Source: Rossellomorea vietnamensis (GTDB lineage Bacteria; Bacillota; Bacilli; Bacillales; Bacillaceae_B). Taken from it: a stretch of 55,984 nt of DNA. This document shows, piece after piece, positions 1 through 7,652 of the stretch. The stretch lies in contig NZ_LIXZ01000021.1 of assembly GCF_001305855.1 (NCBI RefSeq), positions 1-55,984 on the forward strand, written 5' to 3'. Below the pieces are notes generated by a model. That model did no database searches. It was not told the DNA's origin and was given only the letters and a program-made list of their open reading frames with translations. How positions within the stretch are numbered: position 1 is the stretch's first letter; each line of letters starts with the position of its first letter. Both the position numbers and the translations under genes were made by a program.

Positions 1-128
1 GCCGCACATTCTGGACATTTGTGTGAGATAAGAGGAAGCTCTATATGTAAACAAAGTCGCTCATCCACTTCCTCCATTTTCATGATGTTTACTTCTTCAA
101 AACCAGGCAACATTATGGTAGAATTCAT
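1..128 (-). CDS. ISL3-family transposase, N-terminal fragment (runs off window)
   Basis: Reading leftward from an ATG at 126-128, an uninterrupted 42-codon frame runs to the window edge. It begins MNSTIMLPGFEEVNIMKME and ends in HKCPEC. This matches the start of ISL3-family transposases: a short leader, a beta-rich segment, then the first CxxC of an N-terminal zinc-binding domain. A GGAG ribosome-binding site sits about 8 bases upstream of the ATG. Only the N-terminus is present, so the DDE domain and the intactness of the gene cannot be judged. The family call rests on the short N-terminal pattern and is moderate. Confidence 0.6.
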   Translation of the reverse strand, partial: MNSTIMLPGFEEVNIMKMEEVDERLCLHIELPLISHKCPECA

Positions 129-270
129 TATGCACGTATCTCCAATCTTTACTTGTTTCTCGACAATTCAAGTATAAAAGACTGGGCGATTACGTGCATT
201 TTTTATGTCTTCTAATTGTGTAAGAACCCCAACAAATATTATAGAACCTGAAAATAAACGATTAAGACCC
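1..270 (-). mobile_element. Partial ISL3-like insertion sequence, proposed inner end near 270
   Basis: The transposase fragment at 1-128 is followed by about 140 bp of AT-rich DNA. On the minus strand this begins with GGGTCTTAATCG near 270, which resembles the GG(G/C)TCTT terminal repeats of ISL3 elements. The other end is outside the window, so the inverted repeat and target duplication cannot be checked. The boundary is a guess; the DNA from 129 to 284 has no other gene. Confidence 0.3.
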
Positions 271-284
271 TTTTTTGTAAACGA

Positions 285-312
285 AAAAGGACCCCGATTT
301 GGAGTCCTTTCT
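285..312 (-). terminator. Rho-independent terminator of the TetR/ABC operon
   Basis: Arms AAAGGAC (286-292) and GTCCTTT (304-310) form a hairpin. Read leftward it is followed by a T-rich tract (TTTTTCGTTT). It lies just past the stop codon of the TetR gene. Confidence 0.75.
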
Positions 313-319
313 ACACGTT

Positions 320-967
320 TTAGCCCTTCCCGATCCCATTTACAATCATCTGAACGGTCATCTCGATCTCCTTCTCATCATTCCAATCGGCTTCAGGAAG
401 GAAAAGGTACCGAACGATGAGTAAGCCGAATATGCTTGTGGCTGAAAATCGTACGACAGCGGGTGAGGGCAGGTCGATAATCTGCCCCTTCTCTTTATAA
501 TGATCAACGAGGCGAACAAACTTTTCGAATACCTTTTCAGCGATATGCTCCCTGAACTGTTCTTTCAGCTCAGGATGAAAAGGGATTTCTTGTATCAATA
601 TTTTAAAAGCGGTCATGTTCTCTTTCAGGAACTCCTGGCGATTCAATATCATCGCTTTCAGGAAATCTTCGTACCGGTCATATTTGGCATCAAGCACTTT
701 ATTGAGATCACGGATTACAAAGGGAGCGATCAGTTTCGCCATCGTAGGGGATACAATCGAAAGAAGCAGATCCTTCTTCGTTTTGTAATGCCGGAAGATG
801 GTTCCTTCTGCGACGCCTGCCTTTTTGGCGATTTGACTGGTGGAAGTGGAGGCGTAGCCTTTTTCAGCGAACATCTCGATGGCTGCTTCCACGATCTTCT
901 GCTGCTTTTCTGTCAGTGATTCTTCTTCCTCGAACAACTGTTTAAATATATTTTTTTCTTCAGACAT
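320..967 (-). CDS. TetR/AcrR-family transcriptional regulator of the adjacent ABC exporter
   Basis: This 215-residue protein has a TetR-type helix-turn-helix at about residues 20-66 (IVEAAIEMFAEKGYAST, then QIAKKAGVAEGTIFRHY). The C-terminal ligand-binding and dimerisation half is divergent, as is usual. It is the last gene of a leftward operon: ATPase, permease, regulator, with a 33-bp gap from the permease. Two identical inverted TetR-type operator sites flank the operon promoter (2761-2823), so autoregulation of the exporter is likely. I infer that the ligand is an exported toxic or amphipathic compound; nothing identifies it. The length is normal for the family. Confidence 0.85.
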   Translation of the reverse strand: MSEEKNIFKQLFEEEESLTEKQQKIVEAAIEMFAEKGYASTSTSQIAKKAGVAEGTIFRHYKTKKDLLLSIVSPTMAKLIAPFVIRDLNKVLDAKYDRYEDFLKAMILNRQEFLKENMTAFKILIQEIPFHPELKEQFREHIAEKVFEKFVRLVDHYKEKGQIIDLPSPAVVRFSATSIFGLLIVRYLFLPEADWNDEKEIEMTVQMIVNGIGKG

Positions 968-1000
968 GATTAAACCCCTAACTTGTCGTTCATTCCTACC

Positions 1001-2017
1001 CTATATTTTACGGTATTTTCTGAGGGCTGCAACATTAAGGACGATAAAGAGTAGAGAAAAACCGATCAGCACGGATAGATCAAAGAGCAAATCCCCAAGT
1101 CCATAGCCCCGTATCATGACATCCCTTAAAGCATCGGCAGCATAGTATAGCGGGGTGATGGGGCCGATCCAGCTCAGCCACTCGGAGATGGTATCTAAAT
1201 TGAATAATCCCGAGAAGAAGATCTGAGGAACCACGACGATCGGAATGAACTGCATCATCTGTAATTCATTTTTTGCAAATGCGGACAGCAATATTCCGAG
1301 AGTAAGAGCCGTGAATGATAAGGAGACAATGATGATCAACACATTGACAAAGCTTCCTTTCATCATCATATCCAGGACGTAAATCGAGTACCACGAAATC
1401 AGGGATGCCTGAAGGAGCGTCACGATTCCGAAGCCGATGACGTAACTGACGACCATCTCCCAGATTTTAATGGGAGAAGCCAGCAGTCGTTCAAGGGTCC
1501 CCGTTGTTCTCTCTCTTAAAAATGAAACGCCACTTATTAAGAAGACGAAGAAAAAGACGAAAAATCCAAGGAGGACGGGTCCAAAGGAGTCAAACATCTC
1601 CATATCCTTACTTCCGTGCACATACTTCACTTCACCTTTTAGGTCTTGTGAACTGGAAGGGAACAGGGTCTGAACCTTTTTCATGACGGCTCCATTGACT
1701 GCGGGATCACTGCCTTCGATGACAATGGATGGTGAAGTGGGGTCTTCGAATGAAATGTACCCATCCAATTCCCCGTTTTTAATGTCCTTTAAAGCCTTAT
1801 CGGGGCTGGAGTATGATTGGAAATCCTGAGTATCGAATTTCGACTGCAGCTGCTTTGGGAGATCCACGACCGCTACCTTGGCCTCATAGTCATCAGAGTT
1901 AAAAACAAGGGAAAGCATGCTGAGAATCAGGAGCGGGGCCAGAAACATCAAGGCCAATGTACGTTTATCCCTGAGGAGCTGCTGAAGGATACGGATGACA
2001 AATCCTTTAATTCTCAA
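1001..2017 (-). CDS. ABC-2 type transporter permease
   Basis: About 338 residues. There is one N-terminal membrane helix (around residues 20-40), then a soluble extracytoplasmic domain of about 110 residues. Five or six further hydrophobic helices follow, separated by the FLRERTTGTLERLL motif typical of ABC-2 export permeases (YhgE/Ybh-type). I chose TTG at 2017 because GGAGG lies 8 bases upstream; a GTG at 2026 in the same frame is too close to that site. The gene overlaps the 3' end of the ATPase gene by 11 bases, implying translational coupling. With the ATPase it should form an export pump in the membrane. Substrate unknown; drug or lipid-like compounds are common for this arrangement. 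Confidence 0.85.
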   Translation of the reverse strand: MRIKGFVIRILQQLLRDKRTLALMFLAPLLILSMLSLVFNSDDYEAKVAVVDLPKQLQSKFDTQDFQSYSSPDKALKDIKNGELDGYISFEDPTSPSIVIEGSDPAVNGAVMKKVQTLFPSSSQDLKGEVKYVHGSKDMEMFDSFGPVLLGFFVFFFVFLISGVSFLRERTTGTLERLLASPIKIWEMVVSYVIGFGIVTLLQASLISWYSIYVLDMMMKGSFVNVLIIIVSLSFTALTLGILLSAFAKNELQMMQFIPIVVVPQIFFSGLFNLDTISEWLSWIGPITPLYYAADALRDVMIRGYGLGDLLFDLSVLIGFSLLFIVLNVAALRKYRKI

Positions 2018-2735
2018 TGGAAACACCTCCGTTTTTCAAAAATACATCTTCAATCGAAGAGACACCGTAGGATTCTTTAATCGCAGCCGGAGTGTCACTT
2101 GAAATGATTTCCCCATGCTGAAGAAGGCCCAGCCGGTCGCATTTTTCTGCTTCATCCATGACATGGGTCGTAATGATCAGGGTTCTTCCTTCTTGTTTCA
2201 GACGATGGAAGCTATCCCAAATTTCCTTTCGCAAGACCGGATCGATCCCGACGGTCGGTTCATCCAAAAATAAAACCTCGGGATCATGTAAGAGGGCGAT
2301 GGCAAGGGAAAGTCTTCTTTTCATTCCTCCTGAATACTGATGGACAGGTTTATCCAGGTGATCCAGAAGGTCAACAGTCGTCATCACCTTTTCGATTTGT
2401 TCTTTTCGTTTTGTTTTCTTCAATCCATAGAGGGAAGCCATGAATGATAAGTTTTCCTTTGCCGTCAGCTCATCATAAAGGGCATCGGATTGAGCCATAT
2501 ATCCAATAGAGGGATACAGCTCTTTCGCTTTCAGCTTGTTCCCTTTGAAGGTCAAGCTGCCGGATGAAGGTGTTTCGAGACCGATCATGAGTTTAATCAA
2601 CGTCGTCTTACCCGAGCCTGAAGGGCCTAACAATCCATATATATCCCCTTTTCGAATATCGAGAGAGACGTTTTTCAAGACTTCTTGAGAGCCGAAAGAT
2701 TTTGAAAGCTCGTTTAATTGAATGATGGTGTTCAC
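2007..2735 (-). CDS. ABC transporter ATP-binding protein (ABC-2 exporter)
   Basis: About 242 residues with all nucleotide-binding motifs: Walker A GPSGSGKTT (near residue 36), Q-loop MAQSD, signature YSGGMKRRLS, Walker B VLFLDEPT and the switch His in IITTHVMDEAE. It belongs to the CcmA/drug-exporter type of ABC ATPase. I prefer GTG at 2735 because GAAAGGTGTGA, a near-complete anti-SD match, lies 8 bases upstream; the frame also opens at GTG 2744. First gene of the operon with permease and TetR repressor. Its promoter lies between two operator copies just upstream. Confidence 0.92.
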   Translation of the reverse strand: MNTIIQLNELSKSFGSQEVLKNVSLDIRKGDIYGLLGPSGSGKTTLIKLMIGLETPSSGSLTFKGNKLKAKELYPSIGYMAQSDALYDELTAKENLSFMASLYGLKKTKRKEQIEKVMTTVDLLDHLDKPVHQYSGGMKRRLSLAIALLHDPEVLFLDEPTVGIDPVLRKEIWDSFHRLKQEGRTLIITTHVMDEAEKCDRLGLLQHGEIISSDTPAAIKESYGVSSIEDVFLKNGGVSIEN

Positions 2736-2760
2736 ATGAATCACACCTTTCAGTTAATGA

Positions 2761-2775
2761 TGAGTGATTACTCAC
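2761..2775 (-). promoter_or_regulatory. TetR operator, proximal copy
   Basis: TGAGTGATTACTCAC is itself a palindrome (TGAGT-N4-ACTCA). It overlaps the expected transcription start just downstream of the -10 box. Its exact reverse complement occurs at 2809-2823. Confidence 0.8.
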
Positions 2776-2779
2776 TTAT

Positions 2780-2808
2780 AATATAAGGTATGAGAGTGGT
2801 TTTGTAAA
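2780..2808 (-). promoter_or_regulatory. Sigma-A promoter of the TetR/ABC exporter operon
   Basis: On the minus strand -35 TTTACA (2803-2808), a 17-base spacer, and -10 TATATT (2780-2785). The two operator copies sit immediately on either side, so repressor binding would block both ends of the promoter. Confidence 0.75.
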
Positions 2809-2823
2809 GTGAGTAATCACTCA
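2809..2823 (-). promoter_or_regulatory. TetR operator, distal copy
   Basis: GTGAGTAATCACTCA is the exact 15-base reverse complement of the copy at 2761-2775. It abuts the -35 element. Centre-to-centre distance is 48 bp. Confidence 0.78.
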
Positions 2824-2870
2824 TTATTATATTCTTCCCATTTATTTATAGAAGAGTTCACATAAAAAAA

Positions 2871-2894
2871 GAGCCTGAGCAACGGCTCAGACTC
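2871..2894 (-). terminator. Terminator downstream of bshB2
   Basis: Arms GAGCCTGAGC and GCTCAGACTC around AAC. Read leftward they are followed by seven T residues. It lies 11 bp past the bshB2 stop codon. Confidence 0.85.
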
Positions 2895-2905
2895 TTCTTC
2901 CCACA

Positions 2906-3589
2906 TTATTTTACGTTGTCATTTTCCCATTGATAGCTCCAGAATCGTTCAACAGTGACCCATTTCAATGATTCAGGGTCATTCTGCTGAATCCCTTTTT
3001 CAAGATCCTTCAGCATCCAGGCCGTTTGGGAGATATGGGCCTTCATGGCACCGATTTTTTGGTCTTTTACCGGTGTGATATCAACAAAGATATCGGGTTT
3101 GCCCAATTCTTCTTCACAATTCTTAGAGAATGCCAGACAGTGAAGCTTCGGTCTTGATTCTTTTGGAAGGCGTCTGACGGCACGTACCACTGCTCTTGCA
3201 GTTGCTTCATGATCCGGGTGGACGGAGTAGTCAGGGTAGAACGTGATGATGAGGGACGGATTTAATTCTTCGATCAGCTCCGTCACCATATTTGAAAGCT
3301 TTTCATCATTTTCAAATTCAAGGGTCTTATCCCGGTAGCCCATCATGCGAAGATCCTGTATTCCCATCACATCGGCGGCCTTTTGCAGCTCTTTTTTCCG
3401 GATCAGGGGAAGGGATTCGCGGGTCGCAAAAGGCGGGTTCCCTAAGTTCCTTCCCATTTCCCCTAATGTGAGGCATGCATAGGTGACGGGCGTTCCATTG
3501 TTCACGTGGGTGGAAATGGTCCCTGATACACCAAATGCTTCATCATCCGGGTGAGGGAAGATGACAAGTACCTGTCTTTCTTTTTCCAT
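2906..3589 (-). CDS. bshB2: Bacillithiol biosynthesis deacetylase BshB2 (YojG)
   Basis: A 227-residue LmbE/PIG-L family metal-dependent deacetylase. It removes acetate from N-acetylglucosaminyl-malate to give glucosaminyl-malate in bacillithiol synthesis. The zinc-site motif PHPDDEAFG is at residues 12-20, and HPDHEA supplies the third metal ligand in the C-terminal half; both are intact. The start is MEKERQVLV at 3589, preceded by AGGAGAGG. The open frame extends 44 codons further upstream, but that stretch overlaps yojF and is unlike the family. The pairing yojF-bshB2 is the same as in B. subtilis. The B2 assignment over BshB1 rests on this neighbour and on overall similarity to YojG. Confidence 0.9.
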   Translation of the reverse strand: MEKERQVLVIFPHPDDEAFGVSGTISTHVNNGTPVTYACLTLGEMGRNLGNPPFATRESLPLIRKKELQKAADVMGIQDLRMMGYRDKTLEFENDEKLSNMVTELIEELNPSLIITFYPDYSVHPDHEATARAVVRAVRRLPKESRPKLHCLAFSKNCEEELGKPDIFVDITPVKDQKIGAMKAHISQTAWMLKDLEKGIQQNDPESLKWVTVERFWSYQWENDNVK

Positions 3590-3623
3590 TTTGACCTCTC
3601 CTTTATTTATAGGTTGCAGTAGA

Positions 3624-3971
3624 TTAATTGAAAGGGGTTGGACTGATTTCAAGGGCAACGGCAAGCTTTCCGTCCCCGCCATGTCCTGCAAGCAGCAATC
3701 GTCCCTGTTCATCGAATTCATAATGAGTCAGTCCCTCGGCATAAATCCAGCCGAGTTCGATTTTCAGGCCGACACGGTATGGTCCGTCCCCGATGATTTT
3801 TCCGTGCTCATAGTTCACTTTTGCGTTACGTATATAGGCTCCCGCGGAGAAGAAGCCTTCATTGAAGTGTGAAGCGTATGCTCCATTGGTAGTTTCTAAG
3901 TGTATATAAACGTCCTGACGGGCAAGCTGGGTGATGATTCCCTGCACATCGGCAATCTTGATTGGTTCCAT
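3624..3971 (-). CDS. yojF: YojF family protein (DUF1806)
   Basis: A 115-residue soluble protein, close in length and sequence to B. subtilis YojF. It contains the conserved NEGFFSAGAYIRNAKVNY region and a C-terminal GHGGDGKLAVALEIS segment. Its biochemical function is unknown. It is cotranscribed with bshB2 (34-bp gap), which hints at a role connected with bacillithiol or the BshB2 enzyme. AAGGAGG lies 8 bases upstream of the ATG. No catalytic motif is evident. Confidence 0.82.
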   Translation of the reverse strand: MEPIKIADVQGIITQLARQDVYIHLETTNGAYASHFNEGFFSAGAYIRNAKVNYEHGKIIGDGPYRVGLKIELGWIYAEGLTHYEFDEQGRLLLAGHGGDGKLAVALEISPTPFN

Positions 3972-4086
3972 TCTTTTTCCTCCTTAAATACAGAAAAGAC
4001 TCTTAACCATTATGTACTATCTTACTAAAATTCATGAGTGAATGCGAAAAGTATGATTGAGGAGAAAGGGGAGGCGCGCGTGGTGA

Positions 4087-4098
4087 GGTCCGTCCCTC
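4087..4098. repeat. GGTCCGTCCCTC repeat word, copy 1
   Basis: First of several copies of GGTCCGTCCCTC or its reverse complement in intergenic DNA of this window (see 22319, 23516, 23536, 24596, 26788, 54885). Here it adjoins the GTGCCTGGCACC hairpin. Confidence 0.75.
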
Positions 4099-4104
4099 AA
4101 AAAA

Positions 4105-4144
4105 AGGTGCCAGGCACGATTGGGTTCATTCGTGCCTGGCACCT
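4105..4144 (-). terminator. Terminator of pdxK built from the GTGCCTGGCACC repeat
   Basis: A 15-bp perfect stem, AGGTGCCAGGCACGA (4105-4119) and its complement (4130-4144), with a 10-base loop. Read leftward it is followed by seven T residues. It lies 13 bp past the pdxK stop. The stem consists of a dispersed repeat word. Confidence 0.85.
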
Positions 4145-4157
4145 GGCCAGGAGAGTA

Positions 4158-4961
4158 TTATTTATTGAAGTGGTTGTAGGCTCCGTGCATGACGGGCCCG
4201 ACGTATTCGTTCAGTTTGAAACCGTGTTTGATGGCTGCAGTGACGAAGGATTTGGCATTCTGGACCGCTTCTTTCACGTCTTGTCCGTTGGCAAGGTTTG
4301 CCGTGATGGCAGCTGCGAACGTGCATCCTGCTCCGTGGTTATACGTTGTTTCCACTTTTTCTTCTTCAAGCAGGGTGAATTCATTTCCGTCAAAGAATAG
4401 ATCCAGTGCTTTGTCGTGCTGTAGTTGCTTTCCGCCTTTGATGACGACGTTTTTCGCTCCCAGGTCGTGAATCTTTTTGGCTGCTTCTTTCATTCCATCA
4501 ATCGTTTTGATCGGACCGGTCTCTGCAAGCTGACCTGCTTCGAACAGGTTAGGGGTGACCACGGTCGCGCGTTGTAAGAGGTGTTCCCTCATGGCGACGG
4601 TTGTTTCAGGGTTTAGTACTTCATCTTCCCCTTTACACACCATGACTGGATCAATGACAACTTTATTTAAACCGAATGCATCGATTTTTTTTGCTGCAAG
4701 CTCGATGATCTCGACCGTGCCGAGCATCCCCGTCTTCATGGCATCGATTCCGACAGATAGGACCGTTTCCAATTGTGCTTCCAGTGTATCGAGGGGTAAT
4801 GGGTGAACGTTGTGGTGCCAATGGTTGTTCGGGTCCATCGTCACGACAGTGGTAAGGGCCGTCATCCCATATACGCCATGCTCCTGGAATGTTTTAAGAT
4901 CTGCTTGGATCCCGGCGCCTCCGCTTGTATCGGAACCGGCGATCGTGAGTGTTTTTTTCAT
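4158..4961 (-). CDS. pdxK: Pyridoxine/pyridoxal/pyridoxamine kinase (ThiD-like)
   Basis: A 267-residue ribokinase-superfamily enzyme that phosphorylates B6 vitamers to feed pyridoxal 5'-phosphate. Visible motifs are the N-terminal [16 protein letters not shown] substrate loop, [19 protein letters not shown], and the anion-hole/catalytic motif THGAGC, here NHGAGCTF. It resembles B. subtilis PdxK (YwdB), once annotated ThiD, more than true HMP-phosphate kinase because of the [10 protein letters not shown] segment. ATG at 4961 is preferred: AGGAGG is 10 bases upstream, whereas ATG 4970 nearly touches it. The position next to the ung cluster agrees with the B. subtilis ywdB locus. Confidence 0.88.
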   Translation of the reverse strand: MKKTLTIAGSDTSGGAGIQADLKTFQEHGVYGMTALTTVVTMDPNNHWHHNVHPLPLDTLEAQLETVLSVGIDAMKTGMLGTVEIIELAAKKIDAFGLNKVVIDPVMVCKGEDEVLNPETTVAMREHLLQRATVVTPNLFEAGQLAETGPIKTIDGMKEAAKKIHDLGAKNVVIKGGKQLQHDKALDLFFDGNEFTLLEEEKVETTYNHGAGCTFAAAITANLANGQDVKEAVQNAKSFVTAAIKHGFKLNEYVGPVMHGAYNHFNK

Positions 4962-5065
4962 GGGCTGCATTCCTCCTGTGAATTCGTTTCATTGTAAAAG
5001 TCTGACTAAAGAATATAATATCGGGCGGGTAAATACAAATTGTTTTCACTCTAGATGACGACAAA

Positions 5066-5098
5066 AAAGACGCCGGATAAAAATCCATCGACGTCTTT
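5066..5098 (-). terminator. Terminator of the YflT-like stress gene
   Basis: Outer arms AAAGACG/CGTCTTT and inner arms GGAT/ATCC. Followed leftward by a run of T residues, 18 bp beyond the stop codon. Confidence 0.8.
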
Positions 5099-5115
5099 AC
5101 AGCGGTCTTACAAAC

Positions 5116-5466
5116 TTAGAAAGGCTTTGCGTTATTATCCTTAGCTTCTTTGGAAGCCACGATGACAAGCTTGCCTTTATCGAGTTCTTCCTCATAAGCA
5201 TCTGCTTCTGCCTGGTTCATCCCCACGGATTTCATTTTCGAACGCAGTTCATCTCCGCGGCTGTTGAACATATTCCCCATGGATTCAAGGATTCCCTGCT
5301 CCTTAATACCGGTTGATTCTGTATTGGTCGCCTCAGTGATGTGTTTAGAACGATGTTTGTCATGAGCGAATACGTAAATGTCATCTTTCGTATACCCTTC
5401 GCTTGTGAACATTTCGATTTCTTTTTTCGCTTCTACTACGTTTTCGACTGTTTGCACTTTATACAT
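5116..5466 (-). CDS. General stress protein, YflT/GSP17M family
   Basis: A 116-residue soluble protein with the YflT domain: an N-terminal beta-alpha unit (YKVQTVENVVEAKKEIEMF, then GYTKDDIYVFAHD) and a charged helical C-terminus. Family members in Bacillus are induced by heat, salt and ethanol through sigma-B, and their molecular role is unknown. Here a clear sigma-B-type promoter lies upstream (5508-5532), directly supporting the stress-protein call. GGAGG precedes the ATG at 5466. Monocistronic, with its own terminator. Confidence 0.85.
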   Translation of the reverse strand: MYKVQTVENVVEAKKEIEMFTSEGYTKDDIYVFAHDKHRSKHITEATNTESTGIKEQGILESMGNMFNSRGDELRSKMKSVGMNQAEADAYEEELDKGKLVIVASKEAKDNNAKPF

Positions 5467-5507
5467 GATTCATACCTCCATGTTTGTTTTAATGTCTTGT
5501 CCCTTCT

Positions 5508-5532
5508 TTTCCCGGTAGTGCCAAATTCAAAC
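5508..5532 (-). promoter_or_regulatory. Sigma-B promoter of the YflT-like gene
   Basis: On the minus strand -35 GTTTGA (5527-5532), a 13-base spacer and -10 GGGAAA (5508-5513). The Bacillus sigma-B consensus is GTTTAA-N13/14-GGGTAT. It lies about 45 bp from the start codon. Confidence 0.75.
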
Positions 5533-5612
5533 TTTCCAAAATATAGAAGTAGAATAATTGTTTCCAAGATTCTACATTATTTCCTATAATAGAAGAGAGG
5601 AAGGTGAAGGGT

Positions 5613-6368
5613 TTGACAAGCCAATACAAGAAAATACGAGAAATGGAAGCGATTTTGGCAGATTTGAAGGAGACTGAAAGACAAACAGGAGCCTCTTTGG
5701 CCATTGAAAATAGAAGAAGCAGGCGACGGGGACGGGGATTGATCCAAACACTTCTGGCTTTTTGGAAGAGGAGAGTGGTGATCTTTCTGGTCGTGTTCTT
5801 GCTGGTGGCTGGAGCAGCAGCGATAGGGGTCAACTCCTGGTTATCGGGCTCTACGTTTACAGAAGAAAAGGGTTCATTTGTGGAACGTATCCAAGAGATG
5901 AGTTCGCTGGCTACGGCTCAAGGGTTTGTGAAGGCCGTGATCGAGCAGGAGGATAACCAGTTATTCGGGAAAGAAATCAATGCGGACCTCCCCGGTACGA
6001 AACGGAAGTTGCTGATGGTCGTGCCCGGGACGGTCCTTGCCGGGGTGGATTTACAAGAGATCGACGACAAGGATATAGTAGTGAATGAAGAGAAGAAAGA
6101 AATCAGGCTCACGCTGCCCCGGGCGGAGATCCTTCAGGAGCCGTCCATCGATACGGACAATATCAAGACGTTCTCAGTGGAAGGGATCTTCCGGAATGAT
6201 GTGGACTGGAATGAAGGGTTTGCCCTTGCGGAAGTGGCAAAGGATCAAATCAGTCAGGAAGCGGTCGAACAGGGGATTCTACAGGCAGCTGAAAAAAATG
6301 CTGAGAAATCATTGAAGGGTTTCTTTGAACAATTAGGGTACGACGTGACGATTGAATTTCAAAACTAG
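5613..6368 (+). CDS. DUF4230 membrane-anchored protein
   Basis: A 251-residue protein. A basic N-terminal cytoplasmic region of about 45 residues (with RRSRRRGRG) leads into one membrane helix near residues 53-72 (VVIFLVVFLLVAGAAAIGV). An exported domain of about 180 residues follows, matching the DUF4230 pattern (LLMVVPGTVLAGVDL, then IRLTLPRAEIL, ending in helices). Function unknown. TTG at 5613 fits better because AAGGTG lies 6 bases upstream; GTG 5604 overlaps that site. It runs 15 bp ahead of ung and may be cotranscribed with it. Confidence 0.72.
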   Translation: MTSQYKKIREMEAILADLKETERQTGASLAIENRRSRRRGRGLIQTLLAFWKRRVVIFLVVFLLVAGAAAIGVNSWLSGSTFTEEKGSFVERIQEMSSLATAQGFVKAVIEQEDNQLFGKEINADLPGTKRKLLMVVPGTVLAGVDLQEIDDKDIVVNEEKKEIRLTLPRAEILQEPSIDTDNIKTFSVEGIFRNDVDWNEGFALAEVAKDQISQEAVEQGILQAAEKNAEKSLKGFFEQLGYDVTIEFQN

Positions 6369-6383
6369 AAAGGGTGTCTCTAA

Positions 6384-7058
6384 GTGTCTGCGATTTTTCA
6401 AAATGATTGGGCACACGTTCTGGAAGATGAACTTCAGAAGGAGTATTACCGGGATTTACGGGAATGGCTGAAAGGGGAGTATCAAACGACCCTCACTCAT
6501 CCACCCATGCACGATATTTTCAACGCTTTTCACTATACAGCCTATGAGGACGTAAAGGTTGTCTTACTGGGGCAGGATCCATATCATGGAGCAAATCAGG
6601 CAGAGGGTCTGAGCTTTTCTGTTAAAAAAGGGGTGAAAATCCCTCCCTCCCTGCGAAATATGTACAAAGAGCTTCAGGATGACCTGGGATGTCCGATTCC
6701 CGAACATGGCTCACTGGTGAAATGGGCCGAACAGGGTGTCCTTCTATTAAATACAGTGCTGACCGTTGGGGATGGCAAGGCACACTCCCATAGAGGGAAG
6801 GGCTGGGAACGGTTCACTGATCGAGTCATTTCCTTACTGAATGAACGGGAGAAGCCATTGGTGTTTTTGCTATGGGGGAAGCCTGCCCAGGCGAAGCAGT
6901 CGTTGATTGATTCATCCAGGCATTACATTGTCACGGCTCCGCATCCAAGCCCATTATCGGCCCACCGCGGCTTCTTTGGAAGCAGACCTTATTCAAAAAC
7001 GAATGCGTTCCTTCGTGAACAGGGAATGGCAGAAATCGACTGGTGTGTAGAATCGTGA
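6384..7058 (+). CDS. ung: Uracil-DNA glycosylase (family 1)
   Basis: A 224-residue enzyme that excises uracil from DNA in base-excision repair. The catalytic water-activating motif GQDPYHG is at 63-69 (Asp65) and the [12 protein letters not shown]-intercalation/His motif at 187-195. LLLNTVLTV, a further family signature, is at 120-128. Full length for the family. It starts at GTG 6384. It occupies the same place as B. subtilis ywdG/ung, ahead of ywdI and ywdK. Confidence 0.98.
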   Translation: MSAIFQNDWAHVLEDELQKEYYRDLREWLKGEYQTTLTHPPMHDIFNAFHYTAYEDVKVVLLGQDPYHGANQAEGLSFSVKKGVKIPPSLRNMYKELQDDLGCPIPEHGSLVKWAEQGVLLLNTVLTVGDGKAHSHRGKGWERFTDRVISLLNEREKPLVFLLWGKPAQAKQSLIDSSRHYIVTAPHPSPLSAHRGFFGSRPYSKTNAFLREQGMAEIDWCVES

Positions 7059-7091
7059 TGTTTCACGTGAAACACTGAGGGAGGAAGCTTG

Positions 7092-7268
7092 GTGAAAAAG
7101 GAAGAAAGGATCAACTGTTTTCAGTGCCAATATTTTTATACAACGTGGGAGCAGGCTCATCCGCGGGGATGTAAGGGCTACGGATTTAAAACAAAAGCGA
7201 TGCCTTCCCTTGTGGTTTTTCAATCCTCTGGGAGTCCATGCATGAAATTCAAGGCGAAACAAAGATGA
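7092..7268 (+). CDS. Small cysteine-rich protein of 58 residues downstream of ung
   Basis: A 58-codon frame starts at GTG 7092 (TTG 7089 also possible), preceded by GAGGAAG, and ends at TGA 7266. The product has a CxxC pair near the N-terminus (NCFQCQYFYTTW), then HPRGCKGYG, and a CMKF motif near the end. This spacing of four cysteines suggests a metal-binding (probably zinc) mini-protein. It lies 33 bp after ung and ahead of ywdI, so it is probably in the same operon. Similar short proteins follow ung in other Bacillaceae as far as I recall, but I know no function. Confidence 0.72.
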   Translation: MKKEERINCFQCQYFYTTWEQAHPRGCKGYGFKTKAMPSLVVFQSSGSPCMKFKAKQR

Positions 7269-7343
7269 TATTTGCGAAATCCTTCAATAAGAATTAGGAT
7301 AAAGACGTACATACTGTAGACCTTGTGGAAGGAGTCAATCATT

Positions 7344-7637
7344 GTGAATATCCCACATCAATCATTAATCAAGAAGATCGAACATGAACTCGGTAAAGCG
7401 AAGTCTGCTGAAAAGTCCCAGCAGATCCGTGAGCATGTTTATTCAATAAAAGCACTATGTGAAGTGTTGCTGGAGGAGAACAACGGAGCATCCGCTCAAG
7501 CCACGTTTTCCCAACCTCAGCAATCCATGCCGTATTTCCAGGAATCACAGCCAGTTCAGAAGCCCGTTTCCATTCAGAAGGAAGAGCCTCTCGAAACGGA
7601 AGACGGAGCCAATGGCAATTCTTTATTTGACTTTTAA
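7344..7637 (+). CDS. ywdI: YwdI family protein (DUF5327)
   Basis: A 97-residue protein starting at GTG 7344, with AAGGAG 9 bases upstream. It has an amphipathic helical N-terminal half (HQSLIKKIEHELGKAKSAE, then IREHVYSIKALCEVLLEE) and a low-complexity Gln/Pro/Glu-rich linker. It ends in SLFDF, a short hydrophobic tail found in such proteins. Same position and pattern as B. subtilis YwdI. Function unknown; it may be a small adaptor. Confidence 0.75.
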   Translation: MNIPHQSLIKKIEHELGKAKSAEKSQQIREHVYSIKALCEVLLEENNGASAQATFSQPQQSMPYFQESQPVQKPVSIQKEEPLETEDGANGNSLFDF

Positions 7638-7652
7638 CCTAGGAGGTTCATC

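Noticed and set aside
205..420. 71-codon open frame on the plus strand at the left end
   Set aside because: Runs across the proposed IS end, the TetR terminator and the antisense of the TetR gene; no ribosome-binding site or recognisable product.
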